Shown here: positions 53,701 through 62,157 of the stretch, one piece after another
Layout: the number at the start of each line of letters is the position of its first letter
Numbering within the stretch: the first letter of the stretch is position 1
Source: Dyadobacter diqingensis
GTDB taxonomy: Bacteria > Bacteroidota > Bacteroidia > Cytophagales > Spirosomataceae
Length of the DNA: 64,000 nucleotides
Direction: 5' to 3'
NCBI RefSeq assembly: GCF_024220585.1
Contig: NZ_JAMXKF010000004.1
Coordinates: forward strand, 434,001 to 498,000
Notes under the pieces: generated by a model
What the model saw: only the letters and a program-made list of their open reading frames with translations
Database searches by the model: none
Told to the model about the DNA's origin: nothing
Translations under genes and position numbers: made by a program

Positions 53701-54185
53701 GTTCCTTTAACAACGATGCTGACACCCGGAAGTCCCTGGCCGTTTTCATCGCTAATAGTTCCTTTCACCGCACGGTCTGCTATCGCAGTTACTGCCGGTA
53801 ATTTCATATCAGCAGGCGTTTCGTTTTGTAAGAGAATACGACCGGAAACAACACGATATGAAATATGCAGCGGAGATAAAAGAGCATCAAGCGTTGCCGA
53901 CAGGTGCTGGTTTGCAGCGCTTACTGATACCGTCCTGTTGGCCTGGATTGATTCCTTGCTGTAAACGAACTTTACCTTGGCCAGCTCTTCAATTTTGTTC
54001 AGAGCATTTTTAAGGTCAACGTTTTCCATTTGCAGCGAAATGTTTTTGTTCAGCAATTCCTGAGCATGAATATCATGAGCGAATGATACTGTGCCGAAGA
54101 CAAGGCCGATTAAGACTTGCGCCAGAGATATTTTCATAATCTTGTACAGCGAAGCGTACAATTGTAATTGTCGCGGTTGATTCAT
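50727..54185 (-). CDS. SusC/RagA-family TonB-linked outer-membrane transporter with STN domain (pair 1)
   Basis: About 1152 residues. After the signal peptide comes an STN (secretin/TonB N-terminal) signalling domain (NISLQMENVDLKNALNKIEELAKVKFVYSK), then a carboxypeptidase-regulatory-like domain (GTISDENGQGLPGVSIVVKGTSTG), the plug with the SusC block NPDEIEDLTILKDAASTSLYGSRAANGVVLITTKK, and a 22-stranded barrel ending WTVGLNLNF. The STN domain and the adjacent FecR/ECF genes indicate outer-membrane signalling that induces the operon on substrate binding. I start at the ATG at 54185; another ATG at 54224 would add 13 residues. A predicted antisense RNA runs across its leader (see 54185-54318). 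Confidence 0.95.
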   Translation of the reverse strand: MNQPRQLQLYASLYKIMKISLAQVLIGLVFGTVSFAHDIHAQELLNKNISLQMENVDLKNALNKIEELAKVKFVYSKESIQANRTVSVSAANQHLSATLDALLSPLHISYRVVSGRILLQNETPADMKLPAVTAIADRAVKGTISDENGQGLPGVSIVVKGTSTGTVSNETGAYTINIPDAGGTLIFSFLGYISQEIAVGTRTSVDIKMEVDSKALSEVVVVGYGSQIKKEITGAVQTIKAEEIKDMPVSQITQKLQGKLAGVQINQTTGKPGQGMSIRIRGQLSVSAGSDPLYVVDGFPITGSIGNMNPDEIEDLTILKDAASTSLYGSRAANGVVLITTKKSTTGKTNIGLNVYVGTQKVPDRGLVKMLNAEEFAQFKKEYYEDQNQAVPDEFKDPSIYRGKNNDWYGALLRRAPLQSYNLTVTTNTEKSSTSVVAGVFTQKGVVLNNSYKRYSLRINNEYRVSDKIKLGFNIAPSYIFDNTPKSDGDRGTGILFNALHTWPVMPIYDANGNLTTYNTFPGSTGNIFNYPNWVRAANQLTNETKKTGFLGNAYASYSPIKGLTFKTSFNTEFRMEKFFYFNPSTATYQINVPIPTTASSIRSDQQDFSWLNENTVTYNKSLGDHNFEILAGFTQQKYRREVLVVSANTYPDDRVSTPQSAINLSRSGTASGVDQFTLSSYLSRLTYNFKGKYLFTAAIRADGSSRFGANNRWGTFPSASVGWVASDEEFLKNVRQVSFAKLRASYGVIGNNNIGNYTQYALVNNTISSVFGSTVAPGSAVTSLANPNLGWETTKQFDLGLDLGLFNDRITFVYDFYTKRTTNLLYSVQIAQEAGFSNFNDNIGEIKFWGNEFSLTTRNTEGQVKWTTNANISFNRNKVMALSEGVDRVYGAVNITQVGKPFGQFYGLVKDGYYTSAEELKNQPVVPGRSAIGVIRYKDINGDGVITNGGDKDDRTIIGNPFPKFTYGITNNVSYKNFDLSVTGSGSQGNQLYVTHLYSTANLDGVFNMVADVKDRFRVKNTTDPVTGNPVATTVITQGKGKFGASNNGGNYTGLERDWASTQFLADASFFTIKNVTLGYNIGVKNKVFKSARLYASVQNLYVFTKYWGGPNPETSGEGGGTGDGGNLSQGRDFSNYPIPRTWTVGLNLNF

Positions 54186-54192
54186 AAATTTG
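54161..54192 (+). promoter_or_regulatory. Promoter of predicted antisense RNA
   Basis: ATTG at 54161-54164 and TAAATTTG at 54185-54192 match the -33 and TAnnTTTG -7 elements of Bacteroidota promoters with a 20-bp spacer. It points away from the susC gene, against its leader. Confidence 0.5.
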
Positions 54193-54197
54193 AGTGG

Positions 54198-54318
54198 TTT
54201 TATTAGATGGAAAAAATAAAACATAGAGCTCCCGTCAACATCTGGAAACAGATGAACTATCGTAGTGATGGGGCGTTATTCCCGGCCGGAAGTGGTGGCT
54301 CACTTCCGGCCTTTTTTT
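54198..54318 (+). ncRNA. Predicted cis-antisense small RNA opposite the susC leader
   Basis: A short transcript of about 120 nt is predicted from the promoter at 54161-54192 to the strong terminator at 54284-54318. It contains a perfect 6-bp hairpin CATCTG-GAAA-CAGATG (54239-54254) whose GNRA tetraloop exists only on the plus strand. Both neighbouring genes run on the minus strand, so the plus-strand terminator has no other use. Cis-encoded antisense RNAs at susC leaders are known from Bacteroides polysaccharide loci. This RNA is inferred, not observed. Confidence 0.5.
54284..54318 (+). terminator. Plus-strand terminator between minus-strand fecR and susC
   Basis: GGCCGGAAGTG (54284-54294) pairs perfectly with CACTTCCGGCC (54301-54311), followed by seven T's on the plus strand only. 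For the minus strand the hairpin is followed by GGGAATAACG, which is not a terminator. Confidence 0.85.
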
Positions 54319-54383
54319 GAAAAAAATGAGCTGGGTCTAATTATATCATAAGATGTGGTTTAAAATGAGAAAATAGATTTACG

Positions 54384-55436
54384 TTATTTACATCCCTGTC
54401 CGGTCAGTATAATGCTGGTTCCCTGAATGTTATATTTTGTTCCGACCGACTCACAGACAAGATCAAATTTTTCGTCGAATGTCATTCCGGTCAAATCACC
54501 GGTGAAAGTGCATGACTTCAATCTGTCATTGGACATCCTGATTTGTACCCCGTAGCTCTGTCCTAATTCTTCCATTACTGTGGATAATGGTACTTCGTCA
54601 TAGACAAACTTCATCCTCGCGACTTCCGGTGTTTCAAGCAAAATCGGCTGAGGTACAAGCATTTTTTCTATTTTCTTTTTCTCTTCTGAAAAAACAACGC
54701 GCTGGTTCGGAGTAAGAAAAACTTCTTTCGGGCCGCCATTTGCTTCTGTATTTTTAGTGTCGTTGTTAACAATCACGGAAACCCGACCGGTTTTTACACC
54801 CACTTCAACAGACCTGGTCTTTTTGTCTGTATGAACCCAAAAGCTTGTTCCAATTACCCGCGTGACCGTGCCCTCGCAGAGTACGTAAAAAGGACGTTTT
54901 TTGTTTTTGGTTACATTAAAGAAGGCGTTACCTCTTAGCGTAACGACCCTTTTATCGTGCTCAAAGTGAGTCTTATAGGTGACGCTGCTGCCAGGTTTCA
55001 TATGAACGGTGCTGCCGTCTTCGAACATTACAGACTTGCATTTATCCGTATTGTTGACTTTCCTGATGAAATTGTTATCATCATTTTCCACAACATCGAT
55101 CTGCTGTGATAGCATGTATCTCACCGTCGTCCAGTCGCTTCTCATCATGAAAACCGCCAGTATCAGCGAGGCAGCCACGCTTCCGTAAATCAGATAAGAG
55201 TTGAGACGGCTACGAAATGGCTTTTCGTCCTCCTGCTCAGTGGTGCCTGTATTGATTCTGTTTTCAATATCAGCGAATAGCTTTTCCTCCGTTACAGCTT
55301 TTTCAAATTCATTTAGGGTGAAATACGGTTCTGACTCAATTTTGTCAAACCAGATTTGCATACTGATTTTCTCTTCTTCTGTACACTCGCCCCGCGTGTA
55401 GCGTTGAAGTAATTTTTCAAAATCGGACCTGGTCAT
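54384..55436 (-). CDS. FecR-family anti-sigma factor
   Basis: A 350-residue inner-membrane regulator. Cytoplasmic N-terminus (FEKLLQRYTRGECTEEEKISMQIWFDKIE), one TM near residues 78-96, then the periplasmic FecR domain (VMFEDGSTVHMKPGSSVTYKTHFEHDKRVVTLRGNAFFNVTKNKKRPFYVLC, IGTSFWVHTDKKTRSVEVGVKTGRVSV). The C-terminal domain (TVMEELGQSYGVQIRMSNDRLKSCTFTGDLTGMTFDEKF) resembles an STN domain. It should hold the adjacent ECF sigma factor inactive until the STN-containing SusC signals substrate. It lies 123 bp downstream of the sigma gene. Confidence 0.94.
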   Translation of the reverse strand: MTRSDFEKLLQRYTRGECTEEEKISMQIWFDKIESEPYFTLNEFEKAVTEEKLFADIENRINTGTTEQEDEKPFRSRLNSYLIYGSVAASLILAVFMMRSDWTTVRYMLSQQIDVVENDDNNFIRKVNNTDKCKSVMFEDGSTVHMKPGSSVTYKTHFEHDKRVVTLRGNAFFNVTKNKKRPFYVLCEGTVTRVIGTSFWVHTDKKTRSVEVGVKTGRVSVIVNNDTKNTEANGGPKEVFLTPNQRVVFSEEKKKIEKMLVPQPILLETPEVARMKFVYDEVPLSTVMEELGQSYGVQIRMSNDRLKSCTFTGDLTGMTFDEKFDLVCESVGTKYNIQGTSIILTGQGCK

Positions 55437-55559
55437 AGAAGAGAAATTATTAATTATACAGCGAAGTCGTTTCAGGAATAAAATTCCCTAGACAGATTAT
55501 AAAAATTCTTTTAATGTTTATATTTTTTGTCTTGAATGACGTTTATCTTCCCTGAATAG

Positions 55560-56141
55560 TTATATCAGGAAAAATGCGAGCAGAATCACAACAAAGTCTT
55601 TCAGATAAATCCTGAGCGTTTTGATGGATTTGGTAATGTGATATTCAACTCCTTTTTCAGAAAGCTGAAGGTGTGTAGCGATTTTTGTAACAGGCCAGTT
55701 TTCCATACGACTTAACCTGAAAACCTCCTGTGATTTCTCGGGCAGCGTTTTGAGACCTTTCTCCATCAATGAGGTTAAGTCGTTGACAGCAACGATATTT
55801 TCCGTCTGCAAATCTTCCTGTTCGATGAACGAACGGTAATAATGGATATAATTATTTTTGACGATTTGTGTCCGTATGTAGTCAATGACCGCATATTTCG
55901 CGGCGCGGACGAGGTAGTTTTCCAAGGACTGGATTTGAAGCGACTCACGTTTTTCCCAAAGCTGCACAAATATTTCCTGAACGAGTTCTTCGGAAACTGC
56001 TTTATCGTTTAAGCGCCTCTGTGCAATGAGAAAAAGTTTATACCAGTATTTCTTATAAATCGTCGTAAATGAACTTCTGTCTCCCTGAATAAAATTTTCA
56101 ATGAGTTGCATTTCAGACACAGCAAGGGCAGATGAGCTCAT
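55560..56141 (-). CDS. ECF-family RNA polymerase sigma-70 factor
   Basis: About 193 residues with sigma region 2 (FTTIYKKYWYKLFLIAQRRL, EELVQEIFVQLWEKRESLQIQSLENYLVRAAKYAVIDYIR) and region 4 (LPEKSQEVFRLSRMENWPVTKIATHLQLSEKGVEYHITKSIKTLRIYL). The C-terminus ends in a hydrophobic tail (FVVILLAFFLI), as in many Bacteroidota ECF factors paired with FecR. The ATG at 56141 is preferred over the TTG at 56171. It should direct transcription of the SusCD genes downstream. Confidence 0.93.
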   Translation of the reverse strand: MSSSALAVSEMQLIENFIQGDRSSFTTIYKKYWYKLFLIAQRRLNDKAVSEELVQEIFVQLWEKRESLQIQSLENYLVRAAKYAVIDYIRTQIVKNNYIHYYRSFIEQEDLQTENIVAVNDLTSLMEKGLKTLPEKSQEVFRLSRMENWPVTKIATHLQLSEKGVEYHITKSIKTLRIYLKDFVVILLAFFLI

Positions 56142-56315
56142 AGGTAAAATATTTTCTGAATACTGGTACAATGCCTGTACTTTTTACTATTCTATTCGAT
56201 TGTCTTCTAGTAGTAAATAGTTATACTAAATAGATAATTTATACAATAGTAGCATTCGTCAAAGCCCCAACTATCCTGCTGTGTCTGGTAATATTAAAAT
56301 TTATACTTTGTCTAG

Positions 56316-57743
56316 TTATACTAGCAGCTCCGGCACTGCTTTTCCCTTACCATCGGGTGTTGTGTAAAAAGGACGCTTCTCAACTTCATATTGAGTATCC
56401 GCCGAAATACCCAATGCCTGATAAATCGTCTGGTGAACCTGATCTATTTTAATCGGGTTTTCGATCGTTTTACAGGGACGTTCATCGGCAGTTTTGCCAT
56501 AAACGAAACCCTTTTTGATACCGCCTCCAAACATCAGCATGGAGCAGCCGTCCGTAAAGTGACGATGCATGCCGTAGAATTTCAGATCGTTTAAGATATC
56601 GGGCTGATTTACCTGCTCCTGAACCTTCTGGTCTGGCCTGCCTTCTACCATCATATCCCGGCTGAACTCACTTGCCAGCACGACAATCGTGCGGTCGAGA
56701 TGACCTGATTTATCAAGGTCTTTGATCAGCTGGGCGATCGGCCCGTCGATCTGTTTTTTCATATCTTTCAGACGGGTGTGGCCGTTTTCGTGCGTATCCC
56801 AGCCTTTAAAAGGTTCATATTCAGTGGTTACACTAATAAACCTGGCGCCTTGTTCGGTCAATCGCCTGGCCAGCAGACATCCCAGACCAAAACGTCCGGT
56901 ATTATAAATGTTGTAACTTTCTTTGGGTTCCGTGCTCAGGTCAAATGCTTTTGATTCGGGTGAATTCAGCAAAGTATAAGCCTGTTCCATCGATCGTTTC
57001 AAAGATTCACGCTGGTAATCGCTGCCAAATTCGCCTACCGGACTGTTGTTAATCAGTTCATTATAAAGCTGATTACGTCTCTCAAATCTCTTTGCATCCA
57101 TACCTACCGGCGGGCGTACGCTTTCCAGTCCCTGACTGGGATCCGGAATAAAGAACGGACCGAATTCATTGCCGAGAAATCCTGCCGTGTGAAATGCTTT
57201 CAGTTCTTCTGCTTCACCGACGGTAAAGCGCTGGCCGATATCAATAAATGCGGGAATCACGGGGTTTTTAGGGCCAAGTTCTTTCGCTATCCAGGAGCCC
57301 ATATGTGGCGCAGCTACTGTCTGTGGCGGTTCATAACAGGTATGCCAGTGGTATTGGTGCCGGCTGTGAAGGATATGGCCCATATCCGCAGCTACGTAAG
57401 ATCGTATCAGGGTACCTTTATCCATTACCTTTCCAATCGATTCCAGGCCCTCGGAAAAATGAATTCCATCCAGAATAGTCGGCACTGATTTGAAGGTACT
57501 CAATACCCTGTTTCCCTCCATGCCGGTAGCATAAGGCGTGTAGAGTTTCGGGTCGAATGTCTCGGTATGCGCCATGCCACCAGCCATCCATAACAGGATC
57601 ACCGTGTCCGCACTGGAATCAGGTCCGCCCAAACCTTTGCAGCTTGAAAGTATATTTGAAACCGGGGCTCCCGCTGCCAAGGCAGCCATCGTCGCGGCAC
57701 TGGCACGCTGTAAAAATTCTCTTCTATTCCAATTCTTATTCAT
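56316..57743 (-). CDS. DUF1501-domain protein (Tat-exported)
   Basis: A 475-residue protein of the DUF1501 family, sulfatase/alkaline-phosphatase-like in fold, with a Tat-type signal (NRREFLQRASAATMAALAAGAP). Landmarks: ILLWMAGGMAHTETFDPK, VLSTFKSVPTILDGIHFSEGLE, MGHILHSRHQYHWHTCYEPPQ, FISVTTEYEPFKGWDTHENGHTRLKDMKKQIDGPIAQLIKDLDKSGHLDRTIVVLASEFSRDM. Such proteins are abundant in Planctomycetes, nearly always beside a DUF1549/DUF1553 cytochrome protein, as here (that gene lies 353 bp upstream on the same strand). Their function is unknown. Confidence 0.92.
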   Translation of the reverse strand: MNKNWNRREFLQRASAATMAALAAGAPVSNILSSCKGLGGPDSSADTVILLWMAGGMAHTETFDPKLYTPYATGMEGNRVLSTFKSVPTILDGIHFSEGLESIGKVMDKGTLIRSYVAADMGHILHSRHQYHWHTCYEPPQTVAAPHMGSWIAKELGPKNPVIPAFIDIGQRFTVGEAEELKAFHTAGFLGNEFGPFFIPDPSQGLESVRPPVGMDAKRFERRNQLYNELINNSPVGEFGSDYQRESLKRSMEQAYTLLNSPESKAFDLSTEPKESYNIYNTGRFGLGCLLARRLTEQGARFISVTTEYEPFKGWDTHENGHTRLKDMKKQIDGPIAQLIKDLDKSGHLDRTIVVLASEFSRDMMVEGRPDQKVQEQVNQPDILNDLKFYGMHRHFTDGCSMLMFGGGIKKGFVYGKTADERPCKTIENPIKIDQVHQTIYQALGISADTQYEVEKRPFYTTPDGKGKAVPELLV

Positions 57744-58095
57744 GGTATTAATATTTTTTAAAAGAATAGTTAGTATCTGTCTTTTGATAATAATTAATTG
57801 TATCGTAATATTTAACTAATGGTATTTTTGAAACTATTTAATTTTTCTATTCATTTTAATTATATAGTATTTTTGATTATTACAATTAATACTATACTTA
57901 TCAAGCTAATTTAATGTTTTAAAAATATCGTAATTATATAGAGAATTATACATTTTAAACATATCATACTTTTTGTAATTATTATTTTTATTAAAATGTA
58001 TAATATGTTTAAGATTATTAATTGGTTTATTCATAAGTTAAATATTTAAAATATCGAGCTTTCTGAATGTGTAGTAATAACTTAGTTTGTAACAC
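57744..58095. other. Very AT-rich intergenic region
   Basis: No coding sequence. From about 57780 to 58080 the DNA is extremely AT-rich with tracts of A and T and many TAT/ATA steps, unlike the genes around it. No clear hairpin. It probably holds the DUF1501 promoter and may be bent DNA. Confidence 0.6.
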
Positions 58096-60456
58096 TCAGT
58101 AAATCAATTGGAACTCTGGAATAAGGGCTATTGCCCAAACGAGATCCTGGATGCTTTCTTCGCTTGGATTGGCTCCCAGAATCTTCTTCGCTACAACTAA
58201 TTCCTTGGGCATTGGTGCTCTTCCCAACGCATTTCGGTATAATGCTGTAACCAATAAATCAGATGTCGGGTATTTTATCCGCCATTCCTTGGCGCCTCTT
58301 TTCAGCGTTTCTGTAAACTTTTCTCCGTTCGTCAGTTCCAATGCCTGCAATAAATTGGCTTGCGAAGTCCGGCTGGTGCTGACAGTTTCACGGTTCGGCC
58401 GACCAAGTGCGGTCAGGAAAGGGTCATTTTTCACAAACCCGGCGCGGGCAAACGGAAGCTTTTTCTTAATATCCTCAGTCAGTAATTTGATAACAATGGC
58501 CGAGTCGGCGTACATGGGATTGAAGGATGTGCTGATCGCATCTGAGAATTGTTCAGCCGAAAGCCGGCGGCGGACCATCCCTGTAAACTTGTAATTATTG
58601 GCCATGATATCTCCTGCTTCCTTCACCGAAGTAGATGGCAGCTGGTAGGTTTTTGAAGTGACGATTGTGAAAATAAGTTTTTTCATATCATAACCGTTTG
58701 CTGCAAAATCTGACGCCAGCCAGTCAAGCAGATCTTCACTCCAGGGAGCGTTATCCATCATGTCCACGGGCTCGACAATACCACGACCCAGAAGCTGTGC
58801 CCAGATGCGATTAACCACCGTGCGATAGAGCCGGCCGTCCTTCGGTTGGACAAGGAAATCGGCAAGCTGGCGCAGGCGCTTTTCAGTACTCGCATCAACA
58901 CTTATTTCGCCAAGTTCCGGGAAAAGAATTTTTCTGCCCGCCATTTTTCCGGTGGGTTTATCACAGCGGTTTATTTCAAGAAGTGTATCGGCAAAAATAT
59001 TGGCGAAGGCATACGACTGTTCAAGTTTCCAGTCACTGATAAAACTGTCGTGGCAAGAGGCGCATTTTAAATTAAGTCCGAGAAAAACCTGAGAGACATT
59101 TTGCGCAGCCTGCATTTCAGTACGCTGACTGGAATTGATTGTACCCCGCCATTTGATCCCCTTGATAAATCCTTCCGAACCTTTGCCCGGACTTATCAAT
59201 TCTTTGACAAACCAGTTGTAAGGTTTATTGACCTGCAAAGATGTGTACAACCACTTGGTAATATCAAAGCGGCCACCGGTGATGTAGCCGGTTCCTGAAT
59301 AATCGTTGCGCAGGACATCGTTCCAGAACGACATCCAGTGTTGTGCGTAATCATCATTTCTGTTTAGCAATTCCCTTGCCAGAATTTCTCTTTTATCAGG
59401 GCGTGAATCCTGGACAAATGCGTCAATTTTTTCAGGAGGCGGAAGTAAGCCGATAATATCCAGATAAACGCGGCGGATATAAATGCGATCGTCCACGACC
59501 TTGGTCCAGGCCAGTTTGTTCTTTTGGAAGTAATTGTTGACGAATAAATCGATTGGCTTGGTAAGATCTCCGGTGGCTGCGGGAATGGCAGGCGTGCGTG
59601 GTTCCAGTGCCGCTACACGATAAATGGATTTCATTTTTCCTTCCGGCCATTGCGCTCCTTTTTCAATCCAGTAACGAAGTATGGTAATTTCCTTTTCGGT
59701 TAATCTCTTTCCTTTGGTTGGCATGGCTTCCTTATGCCCGGCTGGCAGCGAAATGCGTCTGATCAGTTCACTTTTGTCCGCATGATTTGGAATAACCACC
59801 ACACCATCTTTTCCACCTTTCATCATGGCCTCTTTACTGTCGAGGCGTAAGTCACCCTTTGTCTTGGCTTCCCCGTGACAACTGTAACAATTGTGGGCCA
59901 GAATGGTCCGTACTTCAATATTCAGGTCTTCTACCTGTTTGGGTGTTAAGGTCTGCCCGTTATTTGCTAACAGGAAATCCGGCGTTTCTGAGGCCGCAAG
60001 TTGTGGTGTCTGATTAAATGGCAGTACGCTGGAAAGATAATCGTCTCCGTGCGTTAACATGGCCCCATAATGGCCTGCGAATGACACACCGAAGACTGTA
60101 ATAATTAATAGGGTCCGGTAAAGCGGTAATTTGTTGCGTTGCAGGCAAATCAGCGCCAGGGATGCCAGTAACATGGTCGTTATGCCCGCCCAGCGGTGTA
60201 TTTCGAGGCTGTCGCCTCCGTATTCGCCCTCGCTGGCAAGCAGCCAGCCAAGCCCAACGGCCACCACAGCACTGATGGTTCCGATCCATATCAATATGGA
60301 AATGGCTGCACGGAGTTTGTCCGACTTTTTTTTCCAGTCAATAATTTCTAAAAGAAGGGCAACGCAGAGTAAGCTTATCGGGAAATGCACCATGAGCGGG
60401 TGAAGTCTTCCCAGAAATTGCCAAAGCCAAAAGGTTTCTACTGTTTGTAATAGCAC
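58096..60456 (-). CDS. DUF2231 / cytochrome c / DUF1549 / DUF1553 membrane protein
   Basis: A 786-residue multi-domain protein. Residues 1-145 hold four TM segments with the DUF2231 motif GRLHPLMVHFPISLL. Next come a first c-type heme site (C190-YSCH194, ILAHNCYSCHGEAKTKGDLRLDS), a DUF1549 domain (DDRIYIRRVYLDIIGLLPPPEKIDAFV), a second CxxCH (C465-ASCH469, LKCASCHDSFISDWKLE), and a DUF1553 domain (LADFLVQPKDGRLYRTVVNRIWAQLLGRGIVEP). The fused heme and DUF1549/1553 layout is the Planctomycete type. It is likely anchored in the inner membrane and works in the periplasm with the DUF1501 protein; the reaction is unknown. A hairpin (60563-60596) separates it from the susD upstream. Confidence 0.93.
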   Translation of the reverse strand: MLLQTVETFWLWQFLGRLHPLMVHFPISLLCVALLLEIIDWKKKSDKLRAAISILIWIGTISAVVAVGLGWLLASEGEYGGDSLEIHRWAGITTMLLASLALICLQRNKLPLYRTLLIITVFGVSFAGHYGAMLTHGDDYLSSVLPFNQTPQLAASETPDFLLANNGQTLTPKQVEDLNIEVRTILAHNCYSCHGEAKTKGDLRLDSKEAMMKGGKDGVVVIPNHADKSELIRRISLPAGHKEAMPTKGKRLTEKEITILRYWIEKGAQWPEGKMKSIYRVAALEPRTPAIPAATGDLTKPIDLFVNNYFQKNKLAWTKVVDDRIYIRRVYLDIIGLLPPPEKIDAFVQDSRPDKREILARELLNRNDDYAQHWMSFWNDVLRNDYSGTGYITGGRFDITKWLYTSLQVNKPYNWFVKELISPGKGSEGFIKGIKWRGTINSSQRTEMQAAQNVSQVFLGLNLKCASCHDSFISDWKLEQSYAFANIFADTLLEINRCDKPTGKMAGRKILFPELGEISVDASTEKRLRQLADFLVQPKDGRLYRTVVNRIWAQLLGRGIVEPVDMMDNAPWSEDLLDWLASDFAANGYDMKKLIFTIVTSKTYQLPSTSVKEAGDIMANNYKFTGMVRRRLSAEQFSDAISTSFNPMYADSAIVIKLLTEDIKKKLPFARAGFVKNDPFLTALGRPNRETVSTSRTSQANLLQALELTNGEKFTETLKRGAKEWRIKYPTSDLLVTALYRNALGRAPMPKELVVAKKILGANPSEESIQDLVWAIALIPEFQLIY

Positions 60457-60562
60457 GGTTGTAAAGAATTTGTGAGTTAGGAATTATCTTCAATAAGCCT
60501 GTTTCGCATAAAACCTATTGTTATCAATAACGAACAACTCGTTTAATATTTATAATTTGAAA

Positions 60563-60596
60563 GAGAGATATGCATAACGTTGGATGCATATCTCTC
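60563..60596 (-). terminator. Hairpin after SusCD pair 2
   Basis: GAGAGATATGCAT and ATGCATATCTCTC form a perfect 13-bp stem with an 8-nt loop, 42 bp past the susD stop. The minus-strand T-run after it is only TTTC, so it may terminate partly and let some transcripts reach the DUF1553 gene. Confidence 0.65.
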
Positions 60597-60637
60597 AGAT
60601 TTAAAAGGATTTAGACCAATATCAACGCATAAGCAGC

Positions 60638-62152
60638 TCAGTAGCCCGGATTTTGCGTCAGTTTTGCATTGATCAGAATCTGCGGGGCAGGAATAGGAAG
60701 CACATATTCACTTTCCGTGTAAACATAATCCGTTGAATTGAAAGGAACATTTCCCCTGTCTACTGTCGGTTTGGCTCTTTCCGCAGCACCGTGAGCATTC
60801 ATAAATGTAGCCCATTCGGCCGGCGTTTTGGTACGTTTCAGGTCAAACCAGCGTTGGTTCTCAAAGGCAAGTTCCAGACGACGTTCTTTTAAAACCGCTG
60901 TTCTGAAAGCAGTCTTATCCAGTCCGGTAAGGTCGGTCAGGCCTGCACGTTTTCTGATCTGGTTAACATAGCCCAAAGCTTCACCCGTTGGCCCTGATTG
61001 CTCATTGATCGATTCAGCCAGCATCAATAACACATCTGCGTAGCGAAGGATCGGCCAGTTGGTATTGGTGCGCCCTACAATCGTATGCGGATAATTGTAT
61101 TTGCTTACGAAGGGAACCGGATAAACTTTTCCATCCAGCGTGAAACTTGGTTTCAAAGAAATATCCTTTCTTAGATCGCCTGTTTCGTAGGTCGCCATAA
61201 TGTCGTTGGTAGGGACATTTCTACCGCCGTTGGAGCCTGCTGAGAAACCCGTAACCGCACCTTTCGAAACCCTTGGAGCGAAAACATACTCGAAAGTACT
61301 CCATTCCCCAAGGTCATTATCACCCTGATACTGGATTTCGAACACTGATTCGATACCGTTCTTTTTCGAAGGTGAAGGATCGAAATTGTCCGCATAGTTG
61401 GTATTAAGGGCATAATTTAACGCTGTTACTTGTTTTAACGTTGTTATAGCGTCAGCATATTTCTTATTAATCAGGTAAGTTTTACCCAATAAACTAAGTG
61501 CTGCGCCCTTGGTCGCTCTACCCTTGTCTCCAGCAGCTGCATAAGCCGCTGGCAGAAGGGCTACCGCTTCTTTCAGGTCTTTTTCAACCAGCGCCCATAC
61601 ATCAGCCTGCGGTGATCTTACCAGGTCAAAGGCGGGATCAGGCGTCGCCAGTGTTGAGGTAACGATGATCACATCGCCGAAATACTGAACAAGATTGAAA
61701 TACATATAGGCACGAAGGAATTTCAACTGGCCCTCGATTTCCTTTTTCGGCGCATCGGCAATGGTAGCGTTCACCATTTTTTCAAGCGTCAGATTGGCGT
61801 TGTAAAGCGCTGCATAATAGCCGTTCCAAAGGTTGGCAATTTCGCCGTTTCCGGAATTGACTGTCGAGAACTCGAAGGCTTCCCAACCACCGGCCCCACC
61901 GCGGTCAGAGGGGTTCAGGTCAATGGTGGTGTTGTCGGTTTGAAACTCTCCGAATATGTAGGCGGTGTTCGTAAGCGACTGAACCTGGCTGTATACACCG
62001 CTGAGGGCTTGTTTTACCTGAGCTTCGTCTTTATAGAAAACATCAACGCCTACTTTCGTTGGGTCGGTCTGATTCAGGAAATCTTCGCTGCATGAAGACT
62101 GAAAAAGACCCAGGACTATGATAGCGATTATGGCTTTATTTTTCATTTTCAT
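60638..62152 (-). CDS. SusD/RagB-family nutrient-binding lipoprotein (pair 2)
   Basis: A 504-residue surface lipoprotein with lipobox FQSSC (Cys at residue 21). SusD-fold blocks: VFYKDEAQVKQALSGVYSQVQSL, GQLKFLRAYMYFNLVQYFGDVIIV, ADVLLMLAESINEQSGPTGEALGYVNQIRKRAGL and the C-terminal TAVLKERRLELAFENQRWFDLKRTKTPAEWATFM. It follows its SusC partner with a 5-bp gap. The DUF1553/DUF1501 pair downstream on the same strand suggests that imported substrate is processed by them. Confidence 0.95.
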   Translation of the reverse strand: MKMKNKAIIAIIVLGLFQSSCSEDFLNQTDPTKVGVDVFYKDEAQVKQALSGVYSQVQSLTNTAYIFGEFQTDNTTIDLNPSDRGGAGGWEAFEFSTVNSGNGEIANLWNGYYAALYNANLTLEKMVNATIADAPKKEIEGQLKFLRAYMYFNLVQYFGDVIIVTSTLATPDPAFDLVRSPQADVWALVEKDLKEAVALLPAAYAAAGDKGRATKGAALSLLGKTYLINKKYADAITTLKQVTALNYALNTNYADNFDPSPSKKNGIESVFEIQYQGDNDLGEWSTFEYVFAPRVSKGAVTGFSAGSNGGRNVPTNDIMATYETGDLRKDISLKPSFTLDGKVYPVPFVSKYNYPHTIVGRTNTNWPILRYADVLLMLAESINEQSGPTGEALGYVNQIRKRAGLTDLTGLDKTAFRTAVLKERRLELAFENQRWFDLKRTKTPAEWATFMNAHGAAERAKPTVDRGNVPFNSTDYVYTESEYVLPIPAPQILINAKLTQNPGY

Positions 62153-62157
62153 CGTTT

